Notes: generated by a model not told the origin, from the sequence alone. 32,002 nt of DNA from Acidaminococcaceae bacterium (GCA_029004715.1 JAQVYX010000012.1:1-32002); one strand, 5' to 3'. Shown: positions 13,646 through 23,259, counted from the stretch's first letter. Translations and numbers: made by a program.

Positions 13646-15700
13646 TTATTCTAAAAATTCTCTTAAAGGCTTGCTACGCTTAGGACTACGTAATTTTCTT
13701 AAAGCTTTGGCTTCAATCTGGCGAATACGCTCACGAGTAACACCGAAATGTTGCCCCACTTCTTCCAAAGTACGAGTACGTCCATCTGCCAGTCCAAAGC
13801 GCAATTCTAAGACTTTACGCTCACGTGGGCTCAAATGTTCTTGCAAAACGCTCCCTAACTGCTCTTGCAGCAAAGTATAAGATGCTGCGTCTGCAGGAGA
13901 CGGTGCCTCTTGGTCTTCTATGAAATCTCCCAAATGCGAGTCCTCTTCTTCACCAATAGGTGTCTCTAAAGAAACCGGTTCTTGGGCAATTTTTTGAATC
14001 TCACGGACCCTATCAACAGTGGTATCCATTTCTCTAGCTATTTCTTCCGGCAAAGGCTCTCTGCCTAATTCCTGTAATAACTGCCTAGAAACACGAACTA
14101 ATTTGTTAATAGTCTCAACCATATGTACAGGTATGCGAATTGTTCTTGCTTGATCAGCAATTGCTCTCGTAATAGCCTGTCTAATCCACCAAGTCGCATA
14201 GGTACTGAATTTAAAGCCCTTGTTGTAGTCGAATTTCTCCACGGCCTTAATTAAGCCCAAGTTTCCTTCTTGAATCAAATCTAAGAACAACATACCTCTG
14301 CCAACATAACGTTTTGCAATACTTACTACTAGTCGCAAATTGGCTTCTGATAAACACTTCTTGGCATCTTCACCGCGTTCTAAAGTTTGTTTCAACACAG
14401 CAGCATAGTTATTCTCCAGCTTTTCGATTAAAGCTTGAGTCTCAGGCTTAACCTGAGTTTTTTCCATTTTAGTTTTAATTACTGCAAAAATTTCGCGTAA
14501 CTCTAATAAATGGTTAGCTTCGATTTCAGAAGTTTGCCTTTTCAAAGTTATCTTTTTCTTGGGAGTGATAATTCTAACTTTATTATCCGCCAATAATTTT
14601 CCTAGACGTTTTTGCTCATCTTTAGTAAATTCTCTACATAACTGCTGATACTCATCATACTCCAATGCTTCTTGTTTTTGCGCTATAGAATATACCTTGC
14701 CAAAAACTTTATTTACCGCTCGCTCCTGGCACCAAATTGTTTCTATCTGCAGTAGTTCTTCCGCGCGTTCAGCCAACTTCTCTATTTTAAGCCGTTTATT
14801 AACTTCCGGTATAATAGCATTAGCTGATACTAAATCATTAATGATATAGTGAGCCTGATTGCCCTTATCCATGCGTTTAGCTAATTTTATCTCATCGTCA
14901 CCAGTCAAAAGCGGTACCCGGCCTATTTCTTTTAAGTACATTCTAACAGGATCATCAATATTAATACCTTCAGGCACTGATAGGTTAGCAAGCTCGCTTT
15001 CATCTACTTCTTCGCTATCGTCAGCAGTGGTTGGGCCTTCTTCATCGCCACCATCATCAATGACTTCAATGCCCTTAGCAGCAATCTGAGCATATATATT
15101 ATCCATATCCTCTACTGTCATAGTCTCTACCAACTGCAAAGTGTCCTGTATTTCGCGATAGGTGAGAACGCCGGCATGATTTTTAGCCAATTCTATAAAT
15201 TCCGCAACATACTCATTAGGACTTTTTGCCTTTTCCAGCTTACCAATTTTAGGCTTACCGTTGGTATTATTAATAACTAAATTTTCTAATGGGTTAAAAA
15301 CTTTGTCTTCCTTTTTGAATTTTGCAGCTGACTTTTTCGTTTTTTTACGTTCAGTTTTACCTGCGCTAACAATTTTAGCAGCCCTTATATTCACAGCTGG
15401 TTTGGTTTCCTTCTTAGAAATATCATTTGCTTCTATTTTAAAAATATCTTTCACTACTTTCTTTGGAGTAACTTCAACTGTCGTTTTATAAACAGCTTTT
15501 ACTACCTTTTTAGAATTACCTTTTATACAATCTTCGGCTATCGCTGTCTTACCAACTTTATCGTTCACTTTTTGTGGCACAGTCTTGATTATCTGCTCTG
15601 CCGCCGTTTTTTTAACGGTTTCTTTAGTTGTTATTTTTTCTAACTTAGTAGTATCGGCAATCTTCACTGCCTTCTTGGCTGTTACTATAGTTTTAGCCAT
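13646..15700 (-). CDS. rpoD: Primary sigma factor RpoD/SigA, with long N-terminal extension and large insertion
   Basis: The housekeeping sigma factor, 684 aa against about 370 in B. subtilis. A Lys/Thr/Ala/Val-rich low-complexity extension covers residues 1-155. Region 1.1 is at about 160-215 and an acidic linker ([20 protein letters not shown]) follows. Region 1.2 is [17 protein letters not shown] (249-265). About 160 residues (281-443), predicted helical and charged, intervene before region 2 ([22 protein letters not shown] onward). Regions 2.3-2.4 ([20 protein letters not shown]), 3 and 4 ([28 protein letters not shown], 644-671) are textbook. The ribosome site AAAGGAGGG is strong, 17 bases after dnaG. 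The insertion occupies the site of the non-conserved region of proteobacterial sigma-70. Confidence 0.97.
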   Translation of the reverse strand: MAKTIVTAKKAVKIADTTKLEKITTKETVKKTAAEQIIKTVPQKVNDKVGKTAIAEDCIKGNSKKVVKAVYKTTVEVTPKKVVKDIFKIEANDISKKETKPAVNIRAAKIVSAGKTERKKTKKSAAKFKKEDKVFNPLENLVINNTNGKPKIGKLEKAKSPNEYVAEFIELAKNHAGVLTYREIQDTLQLVETMTVEDMDNIYAQIAAKGIEVIDDGGDEEGPTTADDSEEVDESELANLSVPEGINIDDPVRMYLKEIGRVPLLTGDDEIKLAKRMDKGNQAHYIINDLVSANAIIPEVNKRLKIEKLAERAEELLQIETIWCQERAVNKVFGKVYSIAQKQEALEYDEYQQLCREFTKDEQKRLGKLLADNKVRIITPKKKITLKRQTSEIEANHLLELREIFAVIKTKMEKTQVKPETQALIEKLENNYAAVLKQTLERGEDAKKCLSEANLRLVVSIAKRYVGRGMLFLDLIQEGNLGLIKAVEKFDYNKGFKFSTYATWWIRQAITRAIADQARTIRIPVHMVETINKLVRVSRQLLQELGREPLPEEIAREMDTTVDRVREIQKIAQEPVSLETPIGEEEDSHLGDFIEDQEAPSPADAASYTLLQEQLGSVLQEHLSPRERKVLELRFGLADGRTRTLEEVGQHFGVTRERIRQIEAKALRKLRSPKRSKPLREFLE

Positions 15701-15717
15701 AACGTTCCCTCCTTTCT

Positions 15718-17553
15718 TTAGTTCATATTTTGTTTGCTTTTAGCCTCATTGCTAAGAAGAATAATTTTCTTTTCCTCATTCTTTATTCGCCGACATTCGG
15801 ATAATTCCTGCAAATATTTTTCATTACCTTGTTTTTCATATTCAGCCGCAGAAAAACTATGTTGTTCAAATTCCTTTTCCAAAGCGGCAAGTCGCAGTTG
15901 GCGTAAGCAATCTAATAACATTTCCGTTAACTCGGTGGAAGGTAATTCCATGCGCAAAATATTTGTCAACTCTGAAGCACTATTTTCCGCTAAAACTTCA
16001 AATAAATCTACAGATAAATTTTTACTGCCTTTTCGCAACTGAAAAATGGTTTTGTCAAAAATTTCTGCTCGCTCATTACTTGCAAATTTTATCTTTTTGA
16101 GCTGTTCCAGCAAATTTTCTGTCAAAACATCTTTACTCTTAATCAAAGCAAAGAGCAAATGTCTTTCGGCTTGTTCGGAAATATTTGTAGCCTTTGGTGT
16201 TAAATAAATAGCATTGGGCACAAAATTATCTTGCTTATTATGATGTTTTATCTTGTTATATTCACTTTGAATTAAACCTTCATCAATAGTTATCCTACGT
16301 GCCAAATCGCGAATTCTTTGTGCAACTTCAATATCATTTTTGCATTCTAAAAGGAATGGTAGTATGTTCGACACGGCTTGAACTTTTCCTGCTAAAGTCG
16401 TTATATTATTTTCCTCTAACTGCCGTTTTATTTGAAACTCAATACCATCAATTGCTTCTTCTATTAATTTTTCATAAGCTTCTTTGCCATGTTTGCGCAC
16501 AAAATCATCAGGATCTTTACCATCAGGCACCTGCATAACCTTAACCCTAAGATCTGCATGCAAAGCTATGGGCACTGCCCTTACCGTTGCTTCTGCTCCA
16601 GCTCTATCACTATCAAAAGAAAAAATTACTTCCGGAACTAAACGCTTGAGCAACCGTGCATGCTGCTCAGTAAATGCGGTTCCCATAACTGCTGCTGCCC
16701 ACGTAATTCCCACAGCATGCAAGCTAATAGCATCCATATGTCCTTCCACCAAAACAACTTTTTGTTGTGCTTTTATAGACTTTAGTGCCGCGTCTAAGCC
16801 AAACAAAATATTACGCTTACTAAACCACTCCGTTTCACCGGTATTCATGTATTTTGCTTCTTTAGCTTCTTTATTAAGAACTCTTCCAGTAAAACCTACT
16901 ACTCTACCTCTTATGTCTCGTATAGGTATCATAATCCTGCCTCGGAAGCGATCATAAATCCCTCCGCTGCCCTTTTGATTCACAAGACCTGCTTTAATCA
17001 TAGTATCTTCTGTAACGCCTTTACCTTTCAGTGCTATATGCAGTTTATTATAATCAGGCGGAGCCATGCCAAGAACAAAACTATCTATTATTTTTCTAGT
17101 AATTCCTCTTGCCGCCAAATATTTTAATCCTATTTCTCCGTATCTCGTATTTACTAAGCACGATTGAAAAAATTTAGCAGCCATTTCATTGGCTATATAT
17201 ACTTCTTTGGCTTGCATTTCTCTAGCTATTTCCTCAGGATTTTTTTCTCTCTCAGGAATGGCAATATTAAATTTACCAGCTAAAAATTTGACGGCTTCAG
17301 CAAAACTGCAGTTTTCAATTTTCATAATAAAACTGAAAACATCACCACCAACGCCACAACCAAAACAGTGAAATAGGCCTTTACTTTCATCTACAGTAAA
17401 AGAAGGCGTCTTTTCGCCATGAAAGGGACAACATCCCCAATAGCGGCCGCCCTTCTTTTTAAGAGGTACATAGTCAGAAATAATTCTTACGATATCAGCC
17501 TGCGCTCTAACCTGTTCTTTGAAATTTTCGTACTTTTCTTTCATTTCTTCCAT
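15718..17553 (-). CDS. dnaG: DNA primase
   Basis: Synthesises RNA primers at the replication fork. 611 aa with an N-terminal zinc-binding domain (Cys42, His45, Cys63, Cys66 in CPFH...HCFGC), the primase core with [20 protein letters not shown], and a TOPRIM domain with Glu270 (VLVEGHMD) and the DxD at 314-316 (FSFDSDRAG). A C-terminal helical DnaB-binding domain spans about 460-611. An in-frame ATG three codons in (GGAAGAA just upstream) is an alternative start. It lies between dgt and rpoD in the classical order. Confidence 0.96.
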   Translation of the reverse strand: MEEMKEKYENFKEQVRAQADIVRIISDYVPLKKKGGRYWGCCPFHGEKTPSFTVDESKGLFHCFGCGVGGDVFSFIMKIENCSFAEAVKFLAGKFNIAIPEREKNPEEIAREMQAKEVYIANEMAAKFFQSCLVNTRYGEIGLKYLAARGITRKIIDSFVLGMAPPDYNKLHIALKGKGVTEDTMIKAGLVNQKGSGGIYDRFRGRIMIPIRDIRGRVVGFTGRVLNKEAKEAKYMNTGETEWFSKRNILFGLDAALKSIKAQQKVVLVEGHMDAISLHAVGITWAAAVMGTAFTEQHARLLKRLVPEVIFSFDSDRAGAEATVRAVPIALHADLRVKVMQVPDGKDPDDFVRKHGKEAYEKLIEEAIDGIEFQIKRQLEENNITTLAGKVQAVSNILPFLLECKNDIEVAQRIRDLARRITIDEGLIQSEYNKIKHHNKQDNFVPNAIYLTPKATNISEQAERHLLFALIKSKDVLTENLLEQLKKIKFASNERAEIFDKTIFQLRKGSKNLSVDLFEVLAENSASELTNILRMELPSTELTEMLLDCLRQLRLAALEKEFEQHSFSAAEYEKQGNEKYLQELSECRRIKNEEKKIILLSNEAKSKQNMN

Positions 17554-17593
17554 AGCATCAACATCCTAAATTTATCATACTATATATATTCCC

Positions 17594-17622
17594 TATAAAA
17601 CATTATTATCCTCTTTTTACAA
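17594..17622 (-). promoter_or_regulatory. Candidate dnaG-rpoD promoter
   Basis: Minus strand: TTGTAA (17617-17622), 17-bp spacer, TTTATA (17594-17599), in the 100-bp gap between dgt and dnaG. Confidence 0.5.
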
Positions 17623-17653
17623 CTGTTTCTGATTTAACAATGCGGTCTGAAAT

Positions 17654-18637
17654 CTAAATAATAGGCTCAAAATATTTACGAAAAATCCGTACAGCGGCCT
17701 CATCTGTAAGTCCAGCCACATAGTCAATACACACCTGCTCAACACCAAAGCTCTCTATATAAGCTTGTTCTTCTCTGGGCAATCTTTCCGGCAACTCAAG
17801 AAACATGTTCATAAGTGTTTTTACAACATGCTCTGCTTTTTTTTGCTCTATCATCATAGCCGGGCAAGTATATACCTGATCAAACATGAAACTGCGAAAA
17901 GCGCTTACAGCCTCTTCATAATAAGAATCTAGATTTATCTGTGGTTTGTTTAACGAAAGTTCAACTATATTATTGACCAAAACATCTAAAATAACGCTAG
18001 GATCAGTACCTAATCTTTTGGCCACCATTTCAGGCAAGCTATCTGGTCCAATCATGCCTACACTAGACCCATCATCATAATCATGGCACAAATAGGCAAT
18101 ACGATCACAACGCCTTACTATCATACCTTCTAATGTTGTAGGTAAAATTTCTCCCGTATGGCACAAAATAGCTTCCCTTACTTGCACTGTTAAATTAAGT
18201 CCACGCCCATTGCGTCCATAAATATCTGCAACTCTAAGACTCTGTTCATTGTGGTGAAAATTGCCAACGCATTCTGCCATAGCCCGTTCTCCTGCATGTC
18301 CAAATGGTGTATGCCCAATATCATGGCCTAGGGCAGCAGCCTCTACCAAATCTTCATTTAAGTCTAGTGCACCGGCGATGGTTCGTGAAATCTGTGCTAC
18401 TTCCATACTATGAGTCAAGCGCGTACGATAATGATCACCTGAAGCCAAGTAAACTTGAGTTTTGTGTTTTAGTTTACGAAAAGCAGTACTATGTAGAATT
18501 CTGTCTCTATCACGTTGAAAAGCCGTGCGAATAGGATCCATTTCTTCTTCATGTATGCGCGTAGCCATTGTACTTTTTGTGGCCCAAAGAGCTAATAATT
18601 TTTGCTCTCTTGCTTCTGTCTTTTCTCTAATTTGCAT
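17654..18637 (-). CDS. dgt: dGTPase-like deoxynucleotide triphosphohydrolase (HD domain)
   Basis: A 327-aa HD-superfamily enzyme that converts dNTPs (typically dGTP) to the nucleoside and triphosphate. The core has His76 (RLTHSMEVAQ), the His105-Asp106 pair (GHDIGHTPFGHAGE) and a downstream Asp in RRCDRIAYLCHDYDD. The length fits the short 'dGTPase-like' subgroup found next to dnaG in many Firmicutes. The start at 18635-18637 is set by AAGGAG; longer in-frame extensions would run through the promoter and the start of the divergent lptA-like gene and are rejected. Confidence 0.9.
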   Translation of the reverse strand: MQIREKTEAREQKLLALWATKSTMATRIHEEEMDPIRTAFQRDRDRILHSTAFRKLKHKTQVYLASGDHYRTRLTHSMEVAQISRTIAGALDLNEDLVEAAALGHDIGHTPFGHAGERAMAECVGNFHHNEQSLRVADIYGRNGRGLNLTVQVREAILCHTGEILPTTLEGMIVRRCDRIAYLCHDYDDGSSVGMIGPDSLPEMVAKRLGTDPSVILDVLVNNIVELSLNKPQINLDSYYEEAVSAFRSFMFDQVYTCPAMMIEQKKAEHVVKTLMNMFLELPERLPREEQAYIESFGVEQVCIDYVAGLTDEAAVRIFRKYFEPII

Positions 18638-18701
18638 AATATACTCCTTGCATAGTTTTTTTGTGTTAATTTTGTTATACTTAAGCACAGAGGTGATTAA
18701 A

Positions 18702-19178
18702 ATGAAGAAAATTCTTATGTCCATGTTCCTGTTTATTTTTCTGCTTATTCCAGCGGTCTGCCTAGCTTCGCCAGCCATCAAGTATGATAAACAGCACTTT
18801 GACCCTGCACGCGGTATTTATTATTTAGAGGGCAATGTTTCCGTTACCGTAGGACAGCGCGTCATTTCCGCTGATAAAGCGCAAGTAGAAATGTATGCTA
18901 TAGAAGTTCATGCCCAAGGCGATATTCACTTACAACAAGATGATATTGACTTTTATGGCGATACAGTTGACGTCTATGGCAGCAGTAAAACAGCTGAAGT
19001 TAATGGCAATCTTAGTTTTACCCAAGGCAATATAGCTATTACTGCAGATTCAGGAACTTTTAATTGGGGAACTAAAAACGCAGTTTTTATAGGCAACGTA
19101 CAAGCAACGACGCCCAATGGGACCTTGAAGGCAGATAAAATCGTCTATAATATTCGTACGCATGAAATAAAAAATTGA
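18702..19178 (+). CDS. LptA/OstA-like periplasmic protein
   Basis: A 158-aa exported protein with a clear signal peptide (MKKILMSMFLFIFLLIP..., cleavage near CLA-SP). The body is a series of short beta-strand repeats typical of the OstA/LptA jellyroll: YYLEGNVSVTVGQRVISADKAQVEM, then DDIDFYGDTVDVYGSSKTAEVNGNL, then ITADSGTFNWGTKNAVFIGNV, ending GTLKADKIVYN (each quoted stretch abbreviates one repeat). Such proteins bridge lipopolysaccharide transport between membranes, so this marks a diderm cell. AGAGGTG precedes the ATG. It is alone on the plus strand, divergent from dgt by 64 bases, and inserted into an otherwise co-directional conserved cluster. Confidence 0.82.
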   Translation: MKKILMSMFLFIFLLIPAVCLASPAIKYDKQHFDPARGIYYLEGNVSVTVGQRVISADKAQVEMYAIEVHAQGDIHLQQDDIDFYGDTVDVYGSSKTAEVNGNLSFTQGNIAITADSGTFNWGTKNAVFIGNVQATTPNGTLKADKIVYNIRTHEIKN

Positions 19179-19184
19179 TTCTCT

Positions 19185-19220
19185 AAAACAGGCATCGCAA
19201 TCATGCGATGCCTGTTTTTT
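19185..19220. terminator. Bidirectional terminator between lptA-like gene and ppsR
   Basis: AAAACAGGCATCGCA pairs with TGCGATGCCTGTTTTTT around ATCA. A-tract and T-tract on opposite sides make it usable from both converging transcripts. Confidence 0.9.
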
Positions 19221-20040
19221 ATATATTTGTATCTAAATTTTTTTGCGTACATTCTAAAATCATGCCGGCAGTTTCCTCAATCGCCCTATTAGAAACATTA
19301 ATAATTGTGCAATGAATTCTACGCATTATCGCTTTAGCATATTCCATTTCTTCATTAATACGCTTCATATCTGCATAGCTGGCACCATCGGATAACCCCA
19401 TAGTTTTAAGTCTTTCAGTACGTATTTCATTTAATTTGAACGGATCAATTAACAGCCCTATTACTTTATGAGGTGGGACCTTAAACAATTCTTCCGGTGG
19501 TGGTATTTCCGGTACCAAAGGCACATTTGCTACCTTTAGTTGTTTGTTGGCCAAATACATACTTAAAGGTGTTTTAGAAGTTCGTGATACACCAATAATG
19601 ACTATATCAGCTTTTAACAAACCCCAGGGGTTTTTCCCATCATCATATTTAATTGCAAACTCCACCGCCGCTACTCTCTTAAAGTATTCATGATCTAAAG
19701 CATGAATTAATCCCGGTTGGTTTTTTGGTAACAGACCTGTTGTTTTTTCAATAGATTTTAACATTGGCCCCAAAATATCCACTACCTCAACATCATGTTC
19801 CATCGCTTTTTGTGCTATAGTCTGGCGCAATTCGGGAGAAACAATAGTATAACAAACAACTGCGTTATGTTCTTTAGCTTCTTGCACAATTTTTTCTACT
19901 TGTTCAGCATTCTTCACATAAGGGACGCGAATAATATCAAATTTTTCTTGACCAAACTGACTCACTGTGGCCTTCACTACAGACTCAGAAGTATCACCTA
20001 TAGAATCAGAAACTGCATATATTATTGGAGTATTAGCTAT
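19219..20040 (-). CDS. ppsR: PEP synthase/PPDK regulatory kinase-phosphorylase, apparently AUA-initiated
   Basis: A DUF299 bifunctional enzyme that inactivates PEP synthase (or PPDK) by ADP-dependent threonine phosphorylation and reactivates it by Pi-dependent phosphorolysis. The P-loop is GVSRTSKT (150-157 from the start used here), followed by PLSMYLANKQLKVANVPLV and GLLIDPFKLNEIRTERL. The first canonical start, a GTG at 19975-19977, would delete the conserved N-terminal strand. Reading further upstream without a stop gives (I)ANTPIIYAVSDSIGDTSES, the standard family N-terminus, beginning at ATA (20038-20040) eight bases after GGGAGGT; ATC and ATT codons lie one and two codons further up. 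Full length is then 273 aa, as in the family. It overlaps the CcpN-like gene by eight bases. PEP synthase is encoded just upstream. Confidence 0.9.
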   Translation of the reverse strand: MANTPIIYAVSDSIGDTSESVVKATVSQFGQEKFDIIRVPYVKNAEQVEKIVQEAKEHNAVVCYTIVSPELRQTIAQKAMEHDVEVVDILGPMLKSIEKTTGLLPKNQPGLIHALDHEYFKRVAAVEFAIKYDDGKNPWGLLKADIVIIGVSRTSKTPLSMYLANKQLKVANVPLVPEIPPPEELFKVPPHKVIGLLIDPFKLNEIRTERLKTMGLSDGASYADMKRINEEMEYAKAIMRRIHCTIINVSNRAIEETAGMILECTQKNLDTNI

Positions 20041-20695
20041 GATAATTACCTCCCTTTCCTTCCGCTAACTCGACTAACAATCTAGTAAAATTTGTTTTGG
20101 TGATACGACCGACTACTTCAAAAGCATGAGGCCTGTCTTCAACGCATTTAACCACCGGCATACAATCAATTTCGTTATCAATAAGTCTCCTAGCCGCTAC
20201 TGCAACCGAATCATCAGGAGTTACAGTAATAAGTTTTATTAGCGGTGTCATTACCATAACAATCGGCAACGCATGCAAATCTGTATTAGTATTCATCGCT
20301 ACTTTTAAAAGATCCTTACGTGATACAACGCCAGCTAAAAGACCTTCTTCACTAGTAATAAAAACCGTGCCAACATCTTCTAAAAACATAATTACAATAG
20401 CATCATAGGCACTTTTATCATGATTAATAACAACAGGTACTGATTGGATATCTCTTACGCAAATACCGGATATTTCTTCCAGCAACATGCCCAAGGTATT
20501 TTTCCCCGTAAAATAATAGCCTACCTTTGGCCTGGCATCTAAAATACCACTCATAACTAAAATTGCCAAATCCGAACGCAAAGCAGCACGTGTTACATTC
20601 AATTGAGAAGCAATATGTTCACCGGTAATAGGGCCTTCTTGTCTAACAATCTCTGCAATTTTTTTCTGTCTGCAACTTAAAGAAATATGACCCAC
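20033..20695 (-). CDS. ccpN: CcpN-like HTH-CBS transcriptional regulator
   Basis: A 220-aa homologue of B. subtilis CcpN/YqzB, a repressor of gluconeogenic genes that responds to adenine-nucleotide state. The N-terminal winged helix (about 5-65) has RQKKIAEIVRQEGPITGEHIA and NVTRAALRSDLAILVMSGIL, then ARPKVGYYFTGK, followed by two CBS domains (about 75-135 and 145-205). The GTG at 20693-20695 is used; AAAGGA is only two bases from it, so the exact start is uncertain. It overlaps ppsR as in B. subtilis (yqzB-yqfL). Its upstream palindrome recurs in the ppsA promoter, pointing to autoregulation and control of ppsA. Confidence 0.9.
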   Translation of the reverse strand: MGHISLSCRQKKIAEIVRQEGPITGEHIASQLNVTRAALRSDLAILVMSGILDARPKVGYYFTGKNTLGMLLEEISGICVRDIQSVPVVINHDKSAYDAIVIMFLEDVGTVFITSEEGLLAGVVSRKDLLKVAMNTNTDLHALPIVMVMTPLIKLITVTPDDSVAVAARRLIDNEIDCMPVVKCVEDRPHAFEVVGRITKTNFTRLLVELAEGKGGNYHS

Positions 20696-20712
20696 ATCCT
20701 TTCTAAAACATA

Positions 20713-20740
20713 TAATAGTATATACTATTATATACTATTA
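20713..20740 (-). promoter_or_regulatory. Palindromic operator candidate upstream of the CcpN-like gene
   Basis: A perfect 18-bp palindrome, TAATAGTATATACTATTA (20713-20730), is followed by a direct repeat of its right half, TATACTATTA (20731-20740). It sits 18 bases before the gene. A TATAAT (20727-20732, minus strand) falls inside it, although no good -35 is seen. Confidence 0.6.
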
Positions 20741-20831
20741 GAACACTAAAAACCCTTTTTTCTCTAAAAAAAATCTACAATTGCCATTAATTTTAAATTC
20801 CTCATACGCTGTTTCTTCTATATGGTAACAT

Positions 20832-20861
20832 AAAAAACCCCGCTTCCATAGGAAGCGGGGC
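20832..20861 (-). terminator. ppsA terminator
   Basis: Minus strand: CCCCGCTTCC, TATG, GAAGCGGGG, then T6, starting 14 bases past the stop of ppsA. Confidence 0.93.
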
Positions 20862-20874
20862 AACTTTTAGACAA

Positions 20875-23259
20875 TTACCACTTTAAATCTTCATCATCAC
20901 ACTTGCGTCCCTTGCCTGTCAATGCATCTAACATAATACGTTGCTCAACTTGAGCCACCATTTTTTTAGTAAATTTAACAGTATCAGGATTTACAGACAT
21001 ACTATCTATGCCACTTCTAACCAAAAATTCAGCAAATTCAGGATATACACTAGGAGCTTGACCACAGATGGATACTGTTTTGCCTTCGCTATGGGCAACA
21101 TCAATAAGATGTTTTACAGCACGGCGTACAGCCAAGTCGCGTTCATCAAAAATATGCGCAACTGTATCATTATCGCGATCACAGCCTAAAGTCAGCATAG
21201 TCAAATCATTTGAACCTATAGAATAACCATCAACGAATTTATTAAATTTATCCGCAAGGATAATGTTAGCGGGAATTTCCGCCATCAACCAAACCTTAAA
21301 ATCTTTTCCCCTTTGCAATCCTTCTTGAGCCATTAAGTTAATTACTTTTTCACATTCCTCAACTGTTCGACAGAAAGGAATCATAACATTAAGGTTCTTT
21401 AGTCCATATTCTTCACGTACTTTACGCACGGCAGCAATTTCCAATTTAAAAGCTTCCGTATATTTAGGATCATAGTAACGAGAAGCTCCACGCCATCCTA
21501 ATAGAGCACTTGGTTCATAGGGTTCAAACTCGTCTCCGCCCTTCAAATCACGATACTCACTAGATTTAAAATCACTGAAACGCAAAGTTACAGGGCGTGG
21601 TGCCATAGCTTGGCAAACTTGACGGAAACCTTCAGCTAATTGATCTACAACTCTTTCCGGATGTCCGGATTTTATTAAATACAAAGGATGTTCATGAATA
21701 TAAGTAGTCCAAATAAATTCTTCACGCATAAGTCCTATGCCATCACAAGGCAGTCCAGCATATTTTTCAGCTAATTCAGGATCTCCTAAATTCATGTAAA
21801 TTTTAGTTCCTGTTACCGGGAAAGTTTCAGCAGCAACTACAGTACCGGAAACTTCTTCCTTTTTCTGCGTGCTTTCTAAGATCCCCTCATAAACAATGCC
21901 ATTGGTAGCATCTACTGTGATATCGGTATCATTAGGAATTGTGTTAGTAGCAGCCTCTCCGCGGCTCTTCGTACCTACTATACAGGGAATACCAAGTTCA
22001 CGGCTGACTATAGATGCATGGCAAGTCATGCCACCGCTATCGGTAACAATAGCCTTTGCTCTCTTCATTGCCGGCACCCAGTCCGGAGCCGTCATTTCTG
22101 TAACAAGAATTTCTCCATCTTTAAATTCATCAATATCCGAAGGATCTAATATTACATGAGCCCGCCCACCGACTAGTCCAGGGCTCGCCGGCAATCCTTT
22201 TACAATTACATTACGGTCTATAGTCATAGCACTGGTCGTATTTTTTTTCTTACTGCCATCTTTATTGCGGCGTGACCAAACTGTCTCAGGACGAGCTTGT
22301 AAAATCCAAATTTTACCGTTGCGTTCATCAACGCCCCACTCCATATCCATATAACAGCCATAATGTTTTTCAATCTTTTTGGCATATCCGGCTAATTCTA
22401 AAATTTGTGCGTCAGTAAGAGTTTGTTTTTTCCTGTCTTCTTGAGGAACCGGTACTTCTTCACAATCTCCACCCTCTTTACGAATCAGCATAATTTCTTG
22501 CTCATTAACGTCACGTTCGATAATCTTCATATCATCTTTAGAAACAATATAGCTATCAGGAGTTACAGTACCTTGTACTACATATTCGCCTAAACCATAG
22601 GCAGCTTCAATCATAATATTTTTATCATCGCCGGTTGCTACATTAACCGTAAACATAACACCCGCGCTCTTAGAAAATACCATCATCTGTATAACTGCAC
22701 TAAGGGCAACCTCAATATGGTCAAACCCTTGTTTCTCACGATAATAAACTGCACGATCTGTGAAACAAGAAGCATAGCATTCCTTAACTTTGGCAATGAT
22801 AGTATCTGCTCCCTTTACGTTTAGATAAGTGTCTTGCTGACCAGCAAAACTAGCATCTGGTAAATCTTCAGCAGTAGCGCTAGAACGAACAGCCACATAT
22901 GGCATTTCAGTTCCTACTTTTTCTGCCAATTGGTCATAAGCCTTAGATATAGCTTCCTGCAAATCTTGCGGCATATTTTCAGCCATAATAGTCTGGCGCA
23001 GACGAGAGCATACATCACGCAATAATGCACCGTTTTCTACGTCAGTTAACTCGGACAATATAGTCCGCATTTTTTCTTTTAGGCCACTCTTCTCAATAAA
23101 GTATCTATAAGCGTAAGCCGTAGTAGCAAAGCCATAGGGAACAGGCACATCAGTTTTAGAAGTCATTTCACCAAGGGATGATGATTTACCACCTACAAGG
23201 GCTACATCTCCGCGTTCTAATTGCTCAAACCAAAGTAAAAATTGCTCTTCTTTTTTCAT
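20875..23259 (-). CDS. ppsA: Phosphoenolpyruvate synthase
   Basis: Makes PEP from pyruvate and ATP for gluconeogenesis. 794 aa, the length of E. coli PpsA and shorter than PPDK (about 870-880). Domains in order: the ATP-grasp nucleotide-binding region (LVGGKSSSLGEM at 22-32, SSATAEDLPDASFAGQQDT), the central swivelling domain with phospho-accepting His414 in GGMTCHASIVSRELGIPC, and the C-terminal TIM barrel ending in CGQAPSVYPEF with catalytic Cys732. The Thr two residues before His414 is the presumed PpsR target. AAAGGAG precedes the start. Encoded with its likely protein regulator (ppsR) and transcriptional regulator (ccpN-like) immediately downstream. Confidence 0.93.
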   Translation of the reverse strand: MKKEEQFLLWFEQLERGDVALVGGKSSSLGEMTSKTDVPVPYGFATTAYAYRYFIEKSGLKEKMRTILSELTDVENGALLRDVCSRLRQTIMAENMPQDLQEAISKAYDQLAEKVGTEMPYVAVRSSATAEDLPDASFAGQQDTYLNVKGADTIIAKVKECYASCFTDRAVYYREKQGFDHIEVALSAVIQMMVFSKSAGVMFTVNVATGDDKNIMIEAAYGLGEYVVQGTVTPDSYIVSKDDMKIIERDVNEQEIMLIRKEGGDCEEVPVPQEDRKKQTLTDAQILELAGYAKKIEKHYGCYMDMEWGVDERNGKIWILQARPETVWSRRNKDGSKKKNTTSAMTIDRNVIVKGLPASPGLVGGRAHVILDPSDIDEFKDGEILVTEMTAPDWVPAMKRAKAIVTDSGGMTCHASIVSRELGIPCIVGTKSRGEAATNTIPNDTDITVDATNGIVYEGILESTQKKEEVSGTVVAAETFPVTGTKIYMNLGDPELAEKYAGLPCDGIGLMREEFIWTTYIHEHPLYLIKSGHPERVVDQLAEGFRQVCQAMAPRPVTLRFSDFKSSEYRDLKGGDEFEPYEPSALLGWRGASRYYDPKYTEAFKLEIAAVRKVREEYGLKNLNVMIPFCRTVEECEKVINLMAQEGLQRGKDFKVWLMAEIPANIILADKFNKFVDGYSIGSNDLTMLTLGCDRDNDTVAHIFDERDLAVRRAVKHLIDVAHSEGKTVSICGQAPSVYPEFAEFLVRSGIDSMSVNPDTVKFTKKMVAQVEQRIMLDALTGKGRKCDDEDLKW

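Noticed and set aside
18638-18781. Extended N-terminus for dgt
   Set aside because: The 48-codon extension overlaps the divergent lptA-like gene and its promoter, while AAGGAG precedes the internal ATG at 18635-18637.
20875-23259. Naming the dikinase as pyruvate, phosphate dikinase (PpdK)
   Set aside because: Length (794 aa) and the sequence order VGGKSSSLGEM / FATTAYAY / FAGQQDTYLNV match PEP synthase. PPDK is about 80 residues longer with different N-terminal motifs.
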